From Haematococcus lacustris (Eukaryota; Chlorophyta; Chlorophyceae; Chlamydomonadales; Haematococcaceae): a stretch of 64,000 nt of DNA. The notes under the pieces are model-generated. The model searched no databases. It had not been told where the DNA came from and saw nothing but the letters and a program-made list of their open reading frames with translations. The translations under genes and the position numbers were made by a program. The stretch covers positions 3,949,716 through 4,013,715 of the forward strand of contig JASKMD010000025.1 in NCBI GenBank assembly GCA_030144725.1, written 5' to 3'. Of the stretch, positions 1 through 13,400 are shown piece after piece. Positions within the stretch are counted from its first letter, which is position 1. Every line of letters starts with the position of its first letter.

Positions 1-3000
1 ATGCTGCAGCAGCAGGGGAGGGTGCGGCAAGGTGAGTCACCAGACAGGAGGTGGGCAGCAGGAGGGGCCCAGGCTCCTTAACCACCTCGCCTGAGGCCCC
101 CCTCGATGCCCAAACCCTCGCCTGCTCCGCCTCCTGCCTTGCCCTGGCTAGTCAGTCACCTCACCCTCTGCAAACTTCTTCTGCTGCCGCTGCTTCTTTG
201 GTCGTGGACGCGGCGGCTGCCTGTGCCAAACCCTCTGCCTCAGCCTGCCGGCCTGCTTGCCTGCCTGCCTGTGCCCCCCTTCCCCTCATCCATGCAGGCC
301 CCGCAGCCTGGCAGGAGGCAGCGCACCACGCCCTTCACCCCACACCGCCTACCGCCCGCCTGCCCCTGGCCCTGGCCCCTCCCCCTTGGCCCGGCCTCCC
401 TCCACCCGCCCAATCTTGCAACCTGCCCCTGCCCCATCACCCTTGACGCCTGCTGATGATCCAGCCCCAGAGGATGTCATGGACATGGAGGGGCCAGGAG
501 GGGAGGAGGGAGGGGACCCCACCCTGCCTGTCAAGCAGGAAGAACAGTTGGAGGCAGTTGCAACTCCCCCAACCACCAAACTGAATGAACTAACAACTGA
601 CTCAGTCACCATGCCAGCCTCCACCCCTACCACGAAGAGCAGCAGGGCGGCTGAAGCAGTGGCAGCGGGGGCAGCGGTGCCATTGGATGATCCTAGTGGG
701 CCCCAAGCAGCCAATGGCTGGGCCACCATGTACGCGGAGGGAGGGGGAGAGGGGGAGGGGGAGGGGGGAGGAGGGGGTGCCTGCAGTGCCTGAGGGGGAG
801 GCTGAAGCGGCTGCTGTGGTGGAGGGGGAGCCTCCTGCCACGGACGGTGAGAGTGCTGCAGCAGGGGCATGGAAGGGAGGGAGGGAGGGATCCTGGCTGT
901 AGACCCTCAGGTGGGATGTGTGAAGTGTGAATGTGTGAATGTGAGCTCAGCTCGTGTCCCAGTTCTTGTACTCATCCCCGCTCTTGCTCATGTCCCTGCT
1001 CACCCCACCCCACCTCCCTACCCCCCCTCCCCCAGGCCCGTCCTCCCACCACGAGCTCTTTTACTTCCTAGACGCCCATGAGAACCCAGAGGCTCGGCCG
1101 GGCGAGGTTTTCCTGTTTGGCAAGATGCTGCTGCCAAACCCCTCCCCCTCCCCAACTGCAACGTCTGGCCAGGGGCAGCAGGGCTCGAAATGGGCCTCTG
1201 TCTGCTGCGTGGTTAAGGGCTGCCAGCGCTCCCTGCTGGTGGTACCCCAGCCTGACGTGTTCCGAGACGAGGATGGTAGCATCGCTCTGCTTGAGGCAGA
1301 GGTGAAAGCGGAACCTGGCAGGAAGCTGGAGCTGCTTAAACTGCTGCAGGTGAGCTGCTGATGGGGCAGGGGCCACCACGGGCAGGAGGTAGGAGTGCTA
1401 GGAGGTAGACAGGCTGCGTTTCAGGACCGCGGGTCAAGTTCGTGATGAGGGCTCGTTGATGTTGGGTTTCAATGGGCTTTGCCACAGCTGGGCGACGGAG
1501 ACGGTCGCACGTATGCTGGTCTTTGCGGCTGGCTAGCTCGTAGGCTAGGTAAATAGGACACGCTCGTCACGTCCTGGCTGCCGTGCGCTGTACTCCAGGA
1601 GCGATGCAGTGCTGTAAAGGCGGAGCTGCGCGAAGTGCTGCAACGCCACGGCATTCGCTCCTTCCGTATGGTGCCCGTCAAGCGCTCGTACGCATTTGAG
1701 GTGCCGGGAGTGCCTCACGGCGAGCAGTGGTGCCTTAAGGTGAGCGACAAGGGTTGAGCACTGCTTGTCGCATCTAGGGAAGTCAAGCTGTTTCGACGCG
1801 CCTCCCGGCTCCCGGTGGCCATCCGCACCCCGCTGTTACGGCGTTTGCGCCCCCTGCTCTTGCACCTCTCCGTCACAACCCGTACTTCCAGGTGCGCTAC
1901 GCGGCCACCGACCCCGCGCTGCCCCACGGCCTGACCGGCACCACTTTCGTCGCGATCTTCGGCGCCAACGCATCCTGCCTGGAGAGTCTGGTCCTGAAGC
2001 GCGGGCTCAAGGGCCCTAGCTGGGTTAGGCTGCGGGAGCCGAAGAAGGTCGACTACGGCAACCAGGTGCGCCTGCCTGGCCTGCTTGTCCAAAGTCACGA
2101 AGGCCAAGCTGGGGTACAGCGCATTGATTCTTGCACTGGCTTTGTAAGGACGCTTAGCGTCAGGGGGTCAGTGAAGGGTAGGCAGTTGTTGGCATGGGTG
2201 GTGTGGGGCTCACTCAGCACTTCATTGAGCCTGTTCAAGCTACAAGAGGCATCATCATCATCATCACACTGCCCTGCACATGCAAAATATCAAATGACTT
2301 TTGTCACACTTTTGTCACCACCGTCGTCACGGTTTGACCAGGTGTGTCTTGATGTGTTTGAACACATGTTTATGTATACATGGCCCGACCTGCCCATGCT
2401 GCGCAACCTCACACACACCACCCCATGCTCAGGGCCAGCCCCTGCCACCTGCTAGCCAGCTTCTCCTCACATCCCAGCTTCCCTCACTTACTCTTGTCAC
2501 CCCCCCTGCAGATCAGCTGGTGCAAGCAGGAGTGGCTGTTGGACTCTCCCAAGCAACTGCTGTGTGATCCCAGCCACCCCAGCCTGGCCCACCGCCACCC
2601 CCCTCCCCTCACCGTGGCGTCCCTCTCCCTCAAGACCGTCATCAACCCGGGCAACCACCAACATGAGGTGCAGCTGGGGTTAGGGTCAGGGTCAGGCTGT
2701 ACCCCGCTGCTGGGGCTAAGGCATGCAGGAGAGGGCCGGGTCAAAGGCTGAATGCAGTGAAGGGCAGAAGAGGATGTGCGACGCAACACAACTCTCACCT
2801 ACCGCTACCCCACCCCCATGACCCTGGTGCCACGCCGCCTCCCCTGCTCCACCGCTTACCAGGGTCTGGCCCACACCCCCACCTCCCTGCCTAGCTGAGC
2901 TGCGGTGGCCACTGCATTGGCATACACCCCACTCACCCACTTGCCCTGTGCCCCACCCTGCTGCGAACCCCAACCTGGTGTTGCACCGCTGCTGCTGCTG

Positions 3001-3011
3001 TTGCGGCGGCG

Positions 3012-3045
<34 letters not shown>

Positions 3046-3968
3046 CCTGCTGCTGCTGCTGCTGCTGCTGCTCAGGTGGTGGCGGCGGCTGTGGTGCACC
3101 TGAACGACTGTGTCAGTGTGGAGGCACCCATGGCCAGGGAGCGCTGGAACAACCCGCGCTGCCTCAAACACTTTTCCATTGTGCGCAAGCTGGAAGGCTG
3201 TGCCTGGCCCCCCGGTACGCCCTCAGCGGCAGCATTTGGGGCGGCACGAGGAGCAGCAGCAGCAGGGGGGGCAGTAGCAAGATCCACATCATAGGTGTTA
3301 GTCCCCACCCCACCCCACCCCACCCCACCCCACCCCACCCCACCCCACCCCACCCCACCCCACCCCACCCCACCCCACCCCACCCCACCCCACCCCACCC
3401 CACCCCACCCCACCCCACCCCACCCCACCCCACCCCACCCCACCCCACCCCACCCCACCCCTACTGCCCTCCTGCCTACCTGCCCTTCTGCCCTCCTGAC
3501 GTACTGCCTGCTTGCCCTCCCCTCCAGGGTTTGAGGCAGCAGTGGCAGCACAGAACGGCAGCGCCCGGGGCCGAGCCCAAGGCGGTGCCATGATCAGTGT
3601 GCAGCCCTCTGAGCGCTCTCTCCTCACCTGCCTCCTGGCTCGCCTACAGGTGGGTGGTTATGGGCAGTTTGGCGTTTAGGTGGTTGCTGCAGGTTGCAGG
3701 GGTGGAGGTGGCTGGTCTATGTCTGCCCTGCTGCTCATGTTCCGTGCTTTGGCTTCCCATAGTGCCTGCACTGATGCACTGACTAGGTGCAGCAGCCAGA
3801 GCGGCAGGCAGAAAAGCAGCAATGGCAGGAGCAGCGTGAGGGACCGGAAGAGGAAAAATGCAAAGTGCAAAGTGATGCATCAGCAAGATTGTGAGGAGCA
3901 GCAATCCAGCCTGGAGTTGTTTGACCTCCTGCGCCTCGTTTAGCCCGTAGCAGTCTTGCTGGCCCTGA

Positions 3969-4065
<97 letters not shown>

Positions 4066-7000
4066 TGTGCTCCTGGCTGTGTTGTTGCTGCCAGGCCCTG
4101 GACGCAGACGTGCTGGTGGGCCACAACATCGGCGCCTTTGACCTGACCGTGCTGCTAACCCGCATGCAGCATCACAAGGTCAGGCGGACAGGAACTGTGC
4201 AGCAGGCTGGGCTGGGCGCTGCGACAACCCCTTGCTGCAGCAGCAGGGGGGCAGCAGGGGTGTGGGCAGAATGAGCATGGGCAGCACCCTGACCCTGACC
4301 CTGACCCTGACCCTGACCCTGACCCTGACCCTGACCCTGACCCTGACCCTGACCCTGACTTTGACCCTGACCCTGACGCTGACCCTGACGCTGACCCTGA
4401 ACCTGAACCTGAACCTGACCCTGACCCTGACCCTGACCCTGACTTTGACCCTGACCCTGACCCTGACGCTGAACCTGAACCTAACCCTGAACCTGAACCT
4501 GACCCTGACCCTGACCCTGACCCTGACCCTGACCCTGACTTTGACCCTGACTTTGACCCTGACCCTGACTTTGACCCTGACCCTGACCCTGACCTTGACT
4601 TTGACCCTGACTTTGATCCTGACCCTGACGCTGACCCTGACCCCGACCTTGACCTTCCTGTCTGATTAGCCCCTTCTCCGCCTGTCTCTGGGTACAGGTG
4701 CCACTGTGGAGTCGGTTAGGGCGGTTGAAGCGCTCCAGCTTCCCCAAGCTGACAGGTGGCGGGCAGGCCTTCGGTGGTGGTGCAAGTGCAGGTGCTCTGT
4801 CAGTGCTGGCAGGGCGGCTGCTGTGCGACACATACCTCTCAGCCAGGGAGCTGCTGAAGGAGGTGGACTACACGCTGAAGACCCTAGCCAGGTGTGGTGG
4901 TGAAGGGGAGGGAAGGAGAGCGGCATGGGCGAGGAGGTAGGGTGAGGGGAGGGGAGAATTAGAGTGAGGGATGAGGTCGTAGAGTGAGGGATGAGGTCGG
5001 AGAATGAGGGATGAGGGGCTGTGGGTCGTGGAAGTTCAAAGCAGGGCAGGGTGGCAGTCTATCCAGCCACTGTTAGAGTACGAGGTTGGTTGGTGGAGGT
5101 AATGGTGGTGGTGGTGGTGGTGGTGGTGGTGGTGGCTGTAGGGTTTAGGCCTGCTAGCAGCTCTAGTGGCTCAATACGCAGCTCAGTGACGGGCTGTGTA
5201 TATTGTTTTACTCTGTGCATGTGCCAATGGTGTTTGAGGCACACTGAGCAGACTGCATAGCTGCTGGTAGCTGCGTGCTGTGTTGCTTTGTTTCAGAGCA
5301 TGGCCATTGTAGTTCGTCGTGGTGCAATGCTAATAAGGCAGAGCACAGGAGCAGGGCCAGCAGAGAGTCAGACTGTGACTGAAAAACAGGGCTAAGCACA
5401 CTAACGAGCAGGATGCATGGGGTGGTGTCTAGCCCTGCGCCTGCAGCCAGCTACCTGCCCACCCGCAGCCCCTCGTACCCCTTGCAGGTCACAGTTGAAT
5501 GAGGTGCGAACGGAGGTCACCCTGGCCGAGCTGCCCCGCCGCTTTGAAAGCACCCAGGTCCGGCTGGGTAGGGGGCCGAGAAGAGCACCCCACCCCACCC
5601 CACCCCACCCCACCCCACCCCACCCCACCCCACCCCACCCCACCCCACCCCACCCCACCCCACCCCACCCCACCCCACCCCACCCCACCCCACCCCACCC
5701 CACCCCACCCCACCCCACCCCACCCCACCCCACCCCACCCCACCCCACCCCACCCCACCCCACCCCACCCCACCCCACCCCACCCCTCCCCTGTGTGTAC
5801 AGGGTTTGCTGGAGCTACTGCAGCTGGGGGAGTGTGACGCCTGGCTGGCTCTGGGCCTCATGCAGCAGCTGGCGGTGCTACCTCTGACCAAGGCCCTCAC
5901 CAACCTGTCGGGGTCGTTGTGGAGCAAGACCCTGCAGGCAGGGCCGCAGGAACAGGGCCGCAGGGGCAGGTCGCAGGGGCAGGGCCACAGGGAAGCAGTC
6001 ATGTTCTTAGGAGAGCGCACACCTGCACCACACCAAGTCCTGCAGCAGTCCACAGCTGGCAGCAGGATGTGTGAGGAGCATCGCGCCAAATTTGCTCACT
6101 TCAGCACCTGGGACTGCCACTGTGGCTGCTGCTGCGAACACCACCTGCTGACCATCTCCTGCGCTTCAGGGTGCTCGTGCTCAGCGCATAGAGATGCTGC
6201 TGCTTCATGAGTTCCATGCCCGCAAGTACATCCTCCCCGACAAGCTCAGTTTCAAGGTGTGCTCCGCATCAGGCCACAAGGCCCGCATCAGGCAGAAGGC
6301 CATACGCCATAGGCTGTGTGGCCTGCATTATGTCGTGTCAACAGCGAGCCTTGGCAAAGCAACAGCACCCCAATAGGCACATCCCAGCACCCCAGTAGGC
6401 ATATGCCATAGGCTGTGTGCCGTGTGGCTCGCAATAGGCTGTGTCGACACCAAGCCTTGGCATCGCAGCCATGTGGCCCAGAAGCCATGGGCCATTCGGC
6501 CAACACCGCGCCTTTGCACAGCACCCCTTGAATCAATGCCAGGACTGCGTGGGGACAGGGCGGCAGCCTGCACTCTGGTGGCTGTATTGGCCGCTGTGCG
6601 GTGTAGTGGTGCCAGGGGCTGGCGTCACACCACACATGTGTGGGGCAGCCACCGCAGCAGGATATAGCTGGCGTGACACCGCGCAGCTGTGGTGCAGTCA
6701 CCTGCTGCTTGCAGTCACCTTCACTTGGCACGCCATGACTTGGCTGTGCATGCGTTTAGTGCACGTTCATGCAGCCCATGCGTTGCATGATGTGCCCAGC
6801 CCGCCCTTAAAAAGGTGAGAGCATGGTGTGATGGCCAAATGTGTGAGATGTGGGCGAGTGCCAGAATGTGTGCCTGGTCCTGGCAGGACAAGGAGCGGGT
6901 GGCTGCCGGCAAGAAGGCCGCCGCTGCTAGTGGGGTGGAGGAGGAGGTGGGCCCGCTGGACTGGGAGGAGGATGAGGGCCAGCCGGGTAAGTCCGGGTGC

Positions 7001-7390
7001 GGGGGAGGAGCAGCTGGCGGGCTCACTGTGGTCCAGCTGAGGATGCTGCCAACAGTGTCTAGTCTTGTATGCGTTCCCTGCCGCCTCACTAGGGCTGCTG
7101 GCAGAGGTGCCCCACCCTCTACATGACTATCCACTTTTCCACTGCCAGTTCTGCATATCGTGGCTGAATGGCAGTTGATGACAGTTGATGACAGTGCCAG
7201 CTCAGCGCTGTGGGTGGTGTGCACATGAGCTGGAGCCAAACGGAGACTGTTTAATTGCTGCAGCAACGCTGACAGGCAAACGATACGTCACAATCATGGG
7301 TGCCAGAATGCTGATGATGAGGAGAGCCAACTGTTGAGCCGCCTGCTCATATCCAGGCATTATGCACTTGCCATGCATGCAGCCATTGTG

Positions 7391-7450
<60 letters not shown>

Positions 7451-10400
7451 GCCATTGTTGCTACAGCTGCCACTACTGCTGCTGCCACTGCTGCTGCTGA
7501 TGATGGTGATATTTGTCCATTCCAGAGTCTAGCGCTCCTACAGCAGCCAAGCCCAAAGCGGGCAAGCCTGCTCCAGCGGGCAGCAAGGCTAAGGGGCCGC
7601 AGTACGCCGGCGGTCTGGTGCTTGAACCCAAGAAGGGGCTGTACGACAAGTTCGTGATCATGCTGGACTTCAACTCCCTGTACCCCTCCATCATCCAGGT
7701 CAGCCTCATGGCACTGTGTGTCAGCAGCTCAGCACCAGGAGAGGGCAGGGAGTTCAGCTCAGCTGAGCAGGAAGGCAGGATGACATCACAACCCATCCAT
7801 AAAGTGCTGCACTAGCACCCAGCATAGGCAGGCTGTGCCCAGCCAATACCAAGCGCAGATAGAGCACATATGTGGACAGTCGCACATATACGCGGATAGA
7901 GCATACATGCACAGCCCAGTTTGGCTCATGTTTTGTATGAAATATAACAAGTGCTTGCTCGCTGCCATAGATCTTGGTATCTGCGCTGCCTGCAGGAGTA
8001 CAACATCTGCTTCAGCACGGTGCAGCGCCCGGCGGACGGCTCCATGCCTCCCTTACCGCAACCTCCCGTGCCGGGCTCCATGGCGCCGCTGCCGACGATA
8101 CTCCAGGGTCTCGTGCGGAAGCGCAAGCAGGTGCGTCCCTGCTCATCCCAGCCCTTGCTTGCATGTCTTGATCAATGGGCGCAAAGCTGTTGCCGCTGCT
8201 GCACGCTGCAGGCCAAGTCCGCGATGGCGTCGGCACGCGACCCGGTCATGAAGAACCAGCTCAACATTCGGCAGCAGGCTATAAAGTTGACGGCTAACAG
8301 CATGTGCGTATGTCTATCCCGCGCTATTGTGCACCGCAATCTCTTGAGCACCGCAAAGGCACAGCACCGCACTGCTATGGGGCGCGGGGTCGCCCGGCCA
8401 TGCCGCAACCGCCGTGCCCTGCAGGTACGGGTGCCTGGGATTTAGCGCGTCGCGGTTTTTTGCTCGACCCCTGGCTGAGCTGATCACCAGTCAAGGTCGC
8501 TCTATCCTGCAAGCGACAGTGGACCTTGTGCAGGGCACCATAGGCGCTGAGGTGCGCGGCTACGGCAGATGCTCGAAGCTGGCATGTCGTCAACGCGATG
8601 CGATGTGCTATGCGACTTGCTGGACCTGCGGCCTAGCTGGCGTCCTTGTCCGCGGTGTACAGGTCATTTACGGCGACACGGACTCCATTATGATCTACAC
8701 CGGCAGCGACGACCTAACGGCTGTTCGCGAGCTGGGCGCGCGCATCAAGCGTGAAGTCAACAGGCGGTAAGCGGCGCGGCCCTGGCCGGTCGGGGCCTCA
8801 TCGGCGCCCTCGCGACCCTGTTATGCGGCCATACGGCGTGTCGGTGCCGCCCTACACTGTTCCTTGCACGTCACGACTGTCGACAGGTACAAATTGCTAG
8901 AGATCGAACTGGATGGCATCTTTAAGTGCATGCTGCTGCTAAAGAAAAAGAAGTACGCATGCATCAAGCTGGAGCCAGGGCCCAACAACACAGTGGTGGA
9001 GGTGAGGGCTGGGTGCTTTGCATGAGCTTGTGGGGTGCGGGCACAATAAGCAGCGGTCTAGCTCCTGCAGCCCCGGCATTGCCTGAATTGGCAACATAGG
9101 GTGGGTGGCTGGCAACCCACCTACCTAATCCCTATGACAGCCGTCGAGGAGCCTGACTCACTGCATTGCTGATCAGGTAGTAGTCAGTGCCTGTCAGTCT
9201 TTTTCTTCATGGCCCTTGCCACCTGTTGCCCCTGTCTGCCACAGCTACCACCACCTGCTGCCTACTCACCCAAACATCCAACCAGCCGCCTGAGTGGCCG
9301 CCTACTCTTGGCTCTCGTAACCTTCTGTCACTGCCTGCCATCACTTGACCAACGATACAGTTGGACCGACGGACTGACTGATTGACAACTGGCCTGTCCA
9401 CAAGCCAGCCAGCGGCCTCTCCCTCCCTCCCCTGCGCCCACTGCAAGCCTTGTCCCTGCCCCTCGCGTCCACCACAGGTGCAGGAGCAGAAGGGTCTGGA
9501 CATAGTGCGCCGAGACTGGTGCCCACTGAGCAAGGACCTGGGCCATGCAGCTCTAGCAGCCATCCTCAGTGGCAGGCCGCGGGAGGAGGTGGTGGAGGCC
9601 ATCCATGACTCACTCAGGTCGGGCCCAAGCTGCTTGCACGCTTGCACTCTGCTTGCATGCCGCTTGCATGGCACAAGTATAGGATGCCACCGTGTTGCTA
9701 AGGCATGGCACCCTGTCACACCCTTAAAGCATTTGAGTGAGAAGGCAAGGGGAGGCAATTACCTATGGCCCTGAGCATCCTAGCCAGGTAGGCTTGCCCT
9801 GCACCTGCCCCCACCCCTCCTCCTCCTCTGCCTATGCCTCACACTTCTGGCTTCTCTGCCAGCCATTGCCCTGCCTCTGCCTCAACATCATCTGTCCAGC
9901 CACCGTCTCCTCCCCTCCCCTCCAACTGCCACTAGGGAGGTGCGTGGTCGGCTGGCCGCTGGCGCTGTGCCCCTGGGCAAGTTCATCATCACCAAGGCCC
10001 TGACCAAGCGCCTGGAGGAGTACCCAGACGCGCGCAGCCAGCCACACGTGCAAGTGGCGCTGAGGCGGAGGGCGGCAGGCAAGCGGGACGGAGTGCAGGC
10101 GGTGAGTAGGCCCTGCGGACACCCTGCCTCACTGCTCCGCCCTGCACCCCCTCCACCTCACCTGGACATGAGGTCTGCCTTCTACTCCTGCCTCCGTGTG
10201 TGTCCCTCCCTCTCACTCTGCTGATCAAGCCTTGTGCCTCCCATGCTGCATGCAAATGACCCGTGCTGCGTGCGCTGTCCGTGGTCGTAAGGTAGTACCC
10301 CATGCATGGATGCTTACACACATGCATGGGTGCATGCAGGGCGAAACCGTCCCGTACATCATCTGCATTGACACTGGCACAGGGACCCAGCAGCCAGCCC

Positions 10401-13400
10401 CCTCAACGCCCACCCCTGGCGCCACAGCTAATGGCAGCACCCACCAAGCCACCCAACCAACCCCAACCACCCCAGCCACCCAAACCGCCCCAACCGCCAA
10501 TGGCACCCCAGCAGCTTCTGGGGTGGTTCCTGGGGGAGCCTCCCTGACAGCAGCAGCTGGGTTAGGGGAGGTGGGAGGGGTAGGCACGCCCCTGGTGGCA
10601 TCTGCCCCCGTGCACAGCAGTGTAGGAGGGGGTGGAGGAGGAGGGGCAGCAGGCGGGGGGGGCCTTGCAGAGCGAGCCTACCACCCTGATGAATTGAGGG
10701 AGAGTGGCGGGCGGCTGGTGGTGGATGTGGAGTACTACCTGGCCCAGCAGGTAAGGCCTCCGACAGCCTGACCTGTGACTCCTGGCCCAGGGTGCAGGGA
10801 CCTCCTCCCACGATAATAAGAATATAATATATGACACACACACACTATATATATATATATATATATACATAGTGTGTATACATATATATATATATATATA
10901 TATACATAGTGTGTGTGTGTAGGAATATGAAACAATATAGGCGTCAATAGTTTACCATAACTCGGGTTAGTTTACCAAGGCATCAAAGTGCGAGCAGCTT
11001 GTTCCGCGTGTTCCGCGAGTGAATCGCAAGTCGCGAGTGTGTTGGCAAGGCTAGCTGAGGCAGTCGATATGTGTCGAGCGGTAAAGTATGCTTCTCACAA
11101 TCAGTGTCGGGGAGCGTTTGTGCGGCTGTGTTGAGAAGGGTTGGTCAAAGTGTTGGTCAACGGGGGCGGTTACGGGGATGGGGGACTTCAGATATACTAA
11201 ATAACCGCCTTGACCTCGCGCATTAAGCGAACTAATAGTGTCGTCCTCGGCTTTGCTACCATACATGCCTCGGCTGCGCCTCGACATGTATGTCCGCGCC
11301 ACCCATTTTCGCATAGTGCTCTCGGACCGCCAATTATCCACTACATACTGTAGTGATACGCCTTGTTAGTGATCAAATCATGTCGTCACCAAATTGTATC
11401 ACCAATTGTTTGAGCATGGAATGTGGGTCCGAACTGTGTGAGCATGAGATGTTTTTCGTCACCAAACCGTAATGCCAGTTGTTTGAGCATGAGATTTGGG
11501 TTTTCACCAAATCAGCATATCACCAACAAGGCGTATCACTACGGTATATAGATATAGATACAGATATACCGTCCTAGTCCTGCTTCACCCTCCCACCCTC
11601 CCGACCTCTCTGCCACACTCACTGCTGCCACACCCCACCCCTTCCCCCTCCCACCCCCTACCCCTGCAGCCATGCCTGGTTCGCAAACAGCGCCTCCCTG
11701 ACGCCCTTACCCCTCACCCTTTTGCCTGACTTCTCCTCCTGCTTCTTCCCCACCCCTCCCCTATCCCTCCTTCACCTCTGCCGGCTCTGTCTCCCTTCAC
11801 ACCCCTTCCACCCTCACTGGGCTTCTGCCACAGGCCCCACACCCTGACCCCCCTCACCCTGGCTGCCCCCCTGCTGCTGCTGGCTGCAGGTCCACCCCGT
11901 GGTGAGCCGGCTGTGCGCCCCCCTGGAGGGCACGGACCCTGGCCGCCTGGCGGAGTGCCTGGGGCTGGACGCCTCGCGCTTCAAAGGCTCCACACGTGAG
12001 TGCAGGGCAGGGAAGAGGTGCAGCAGGGCAGGGGGAAGGGGAGGGGGGAGGGCTGGCTGGGCAGCGGTAGCCGCTAGTGTTAGTTTAGGTTTGGGGTTTG
12101 GGGGTTAAGGCTAGTGGCGCTGGTGTGAGGCCGGGGGAGGGGGAGGGGAGGGAGGGGAAGGAAGAGAAGGGGGGTTAGGGGTTCAGGTTTGAAGATGGGA
12201 GGAAAGGGAAGGGAAAGGAGGAGAAAGGAGGACAAGAGCTAGGTCTCAGCCTGCAGTAATGGCCGTGGTGCTTCAGTTCAGGTGGTTATAGCAGTTGCTT
12301 CCAGCCAACTGGGGTCAAGCTGGGTGGGAGGGAGCTGTGCAGCTGCATGCTTTGAACAGGTGCTGGTGGGCAGCCAAGCCAGGCAGGGGTGCAGTGAGGG
12401 CCAGCCAGTGGACTGCTGCTGCCCACCTGTTGTTGTTGATGGTGTCCGTCTACACCACGAAGCTGCCAGCCTGGTATGGCTGCTGGGCCTGGGCTGGGTG
12501 TGGCTGGGTATGGCGTGGCTGGACATGGTGAGCCAGGCTGGATATGGCTGCCCCACTGCTGTGCTGCAGAGCTGGGGTCAGGGACGGGGGCCTCTGAGGA
12601 AGACACCCTGCTGGGTGGGGGTGGCTTGCTGGAGGATGACGAGTGCTTCAAGGTCAGCTGGGCTGCTGCTAAGCCAGCTGGGTCAACAGGGGCAGCGGAG
12701 GAGCAGCAGCAACATCGTGCTTTACTGGATTGACCCTGTCTGACTGCTTGGCCCATGCCACACAGGACTGCGCACCCCTGCTGCTCACCTCGCCAGGCGG
12801 CACCACCTTCGAGTTCCAGGGAGCAGTTCAGGTGTGACCCACAGGCACGGTCAATGTCACTACCTGCTGCCCATGCCCATTCCGTCACAGCGCTGCTCCT
12901 ATCCGCCTACTCCAGCTACTAGCCCGCTCGGCTGCCTTTTGGCCAGCGGCCCCTGCACATCGGGTCCCACTGTTGCCTCGCCTTCATGCAGGTGGCGAAG
13001 AACGTGATTGACGTCAGTCAGCTGCTGTGTCCTCCAGAGGCGGTGGGCGACCCCGAACATACGCTGTCGAGGGCAGCGCTGGTCAACCAGGTCACACTAC
13101 GTGCCCGGGAGTTCATCGCCCGGTACTACGATGGCGCGCTCGTCGCGGACGACGAGCTCGAACGCGCCACGGATGCAAGCAACAACCACACAGGTGCGAC
13201 GTGCTCGAGTAGTTCTGCCTAAAGCAAAAAGCAGGCGCGCAGTGGCGAGACAAGAACAAGGCTGAAGTGCATGCAATGGGCCCAGGCCGACGAGCAGCGA
13301 TTAGTCTCTTGTCGATGCAGGTTGGGTCGCGTAGTCGGAGTGTGACCTGAGCGCCGCGGAATGTGACCTGAGCGCAGGGGCGAACAGCCTTCGGGACGTA

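Noticed and set aside
3072..3551. [10 protein letters not shown] repeat proteins opposite the CCCCA arrays (also 5401-6089)
   Set aside because: Pure translation of a pentanucleotide repeat; the same sequence is open in all frames.
3971..4063. Polyglutamine or polyleucine tract in a protein
   Set aside because: The run lies between in-phase exons with good splice sites and has no counterpart in POLA1, so it is intronic.
4288..4655. Possible chromosome end or telomere
   Set aside because: The array is intronic within a contiguous gene, the unit is CCCTGA with many variants, and coding exons continue on both sides.
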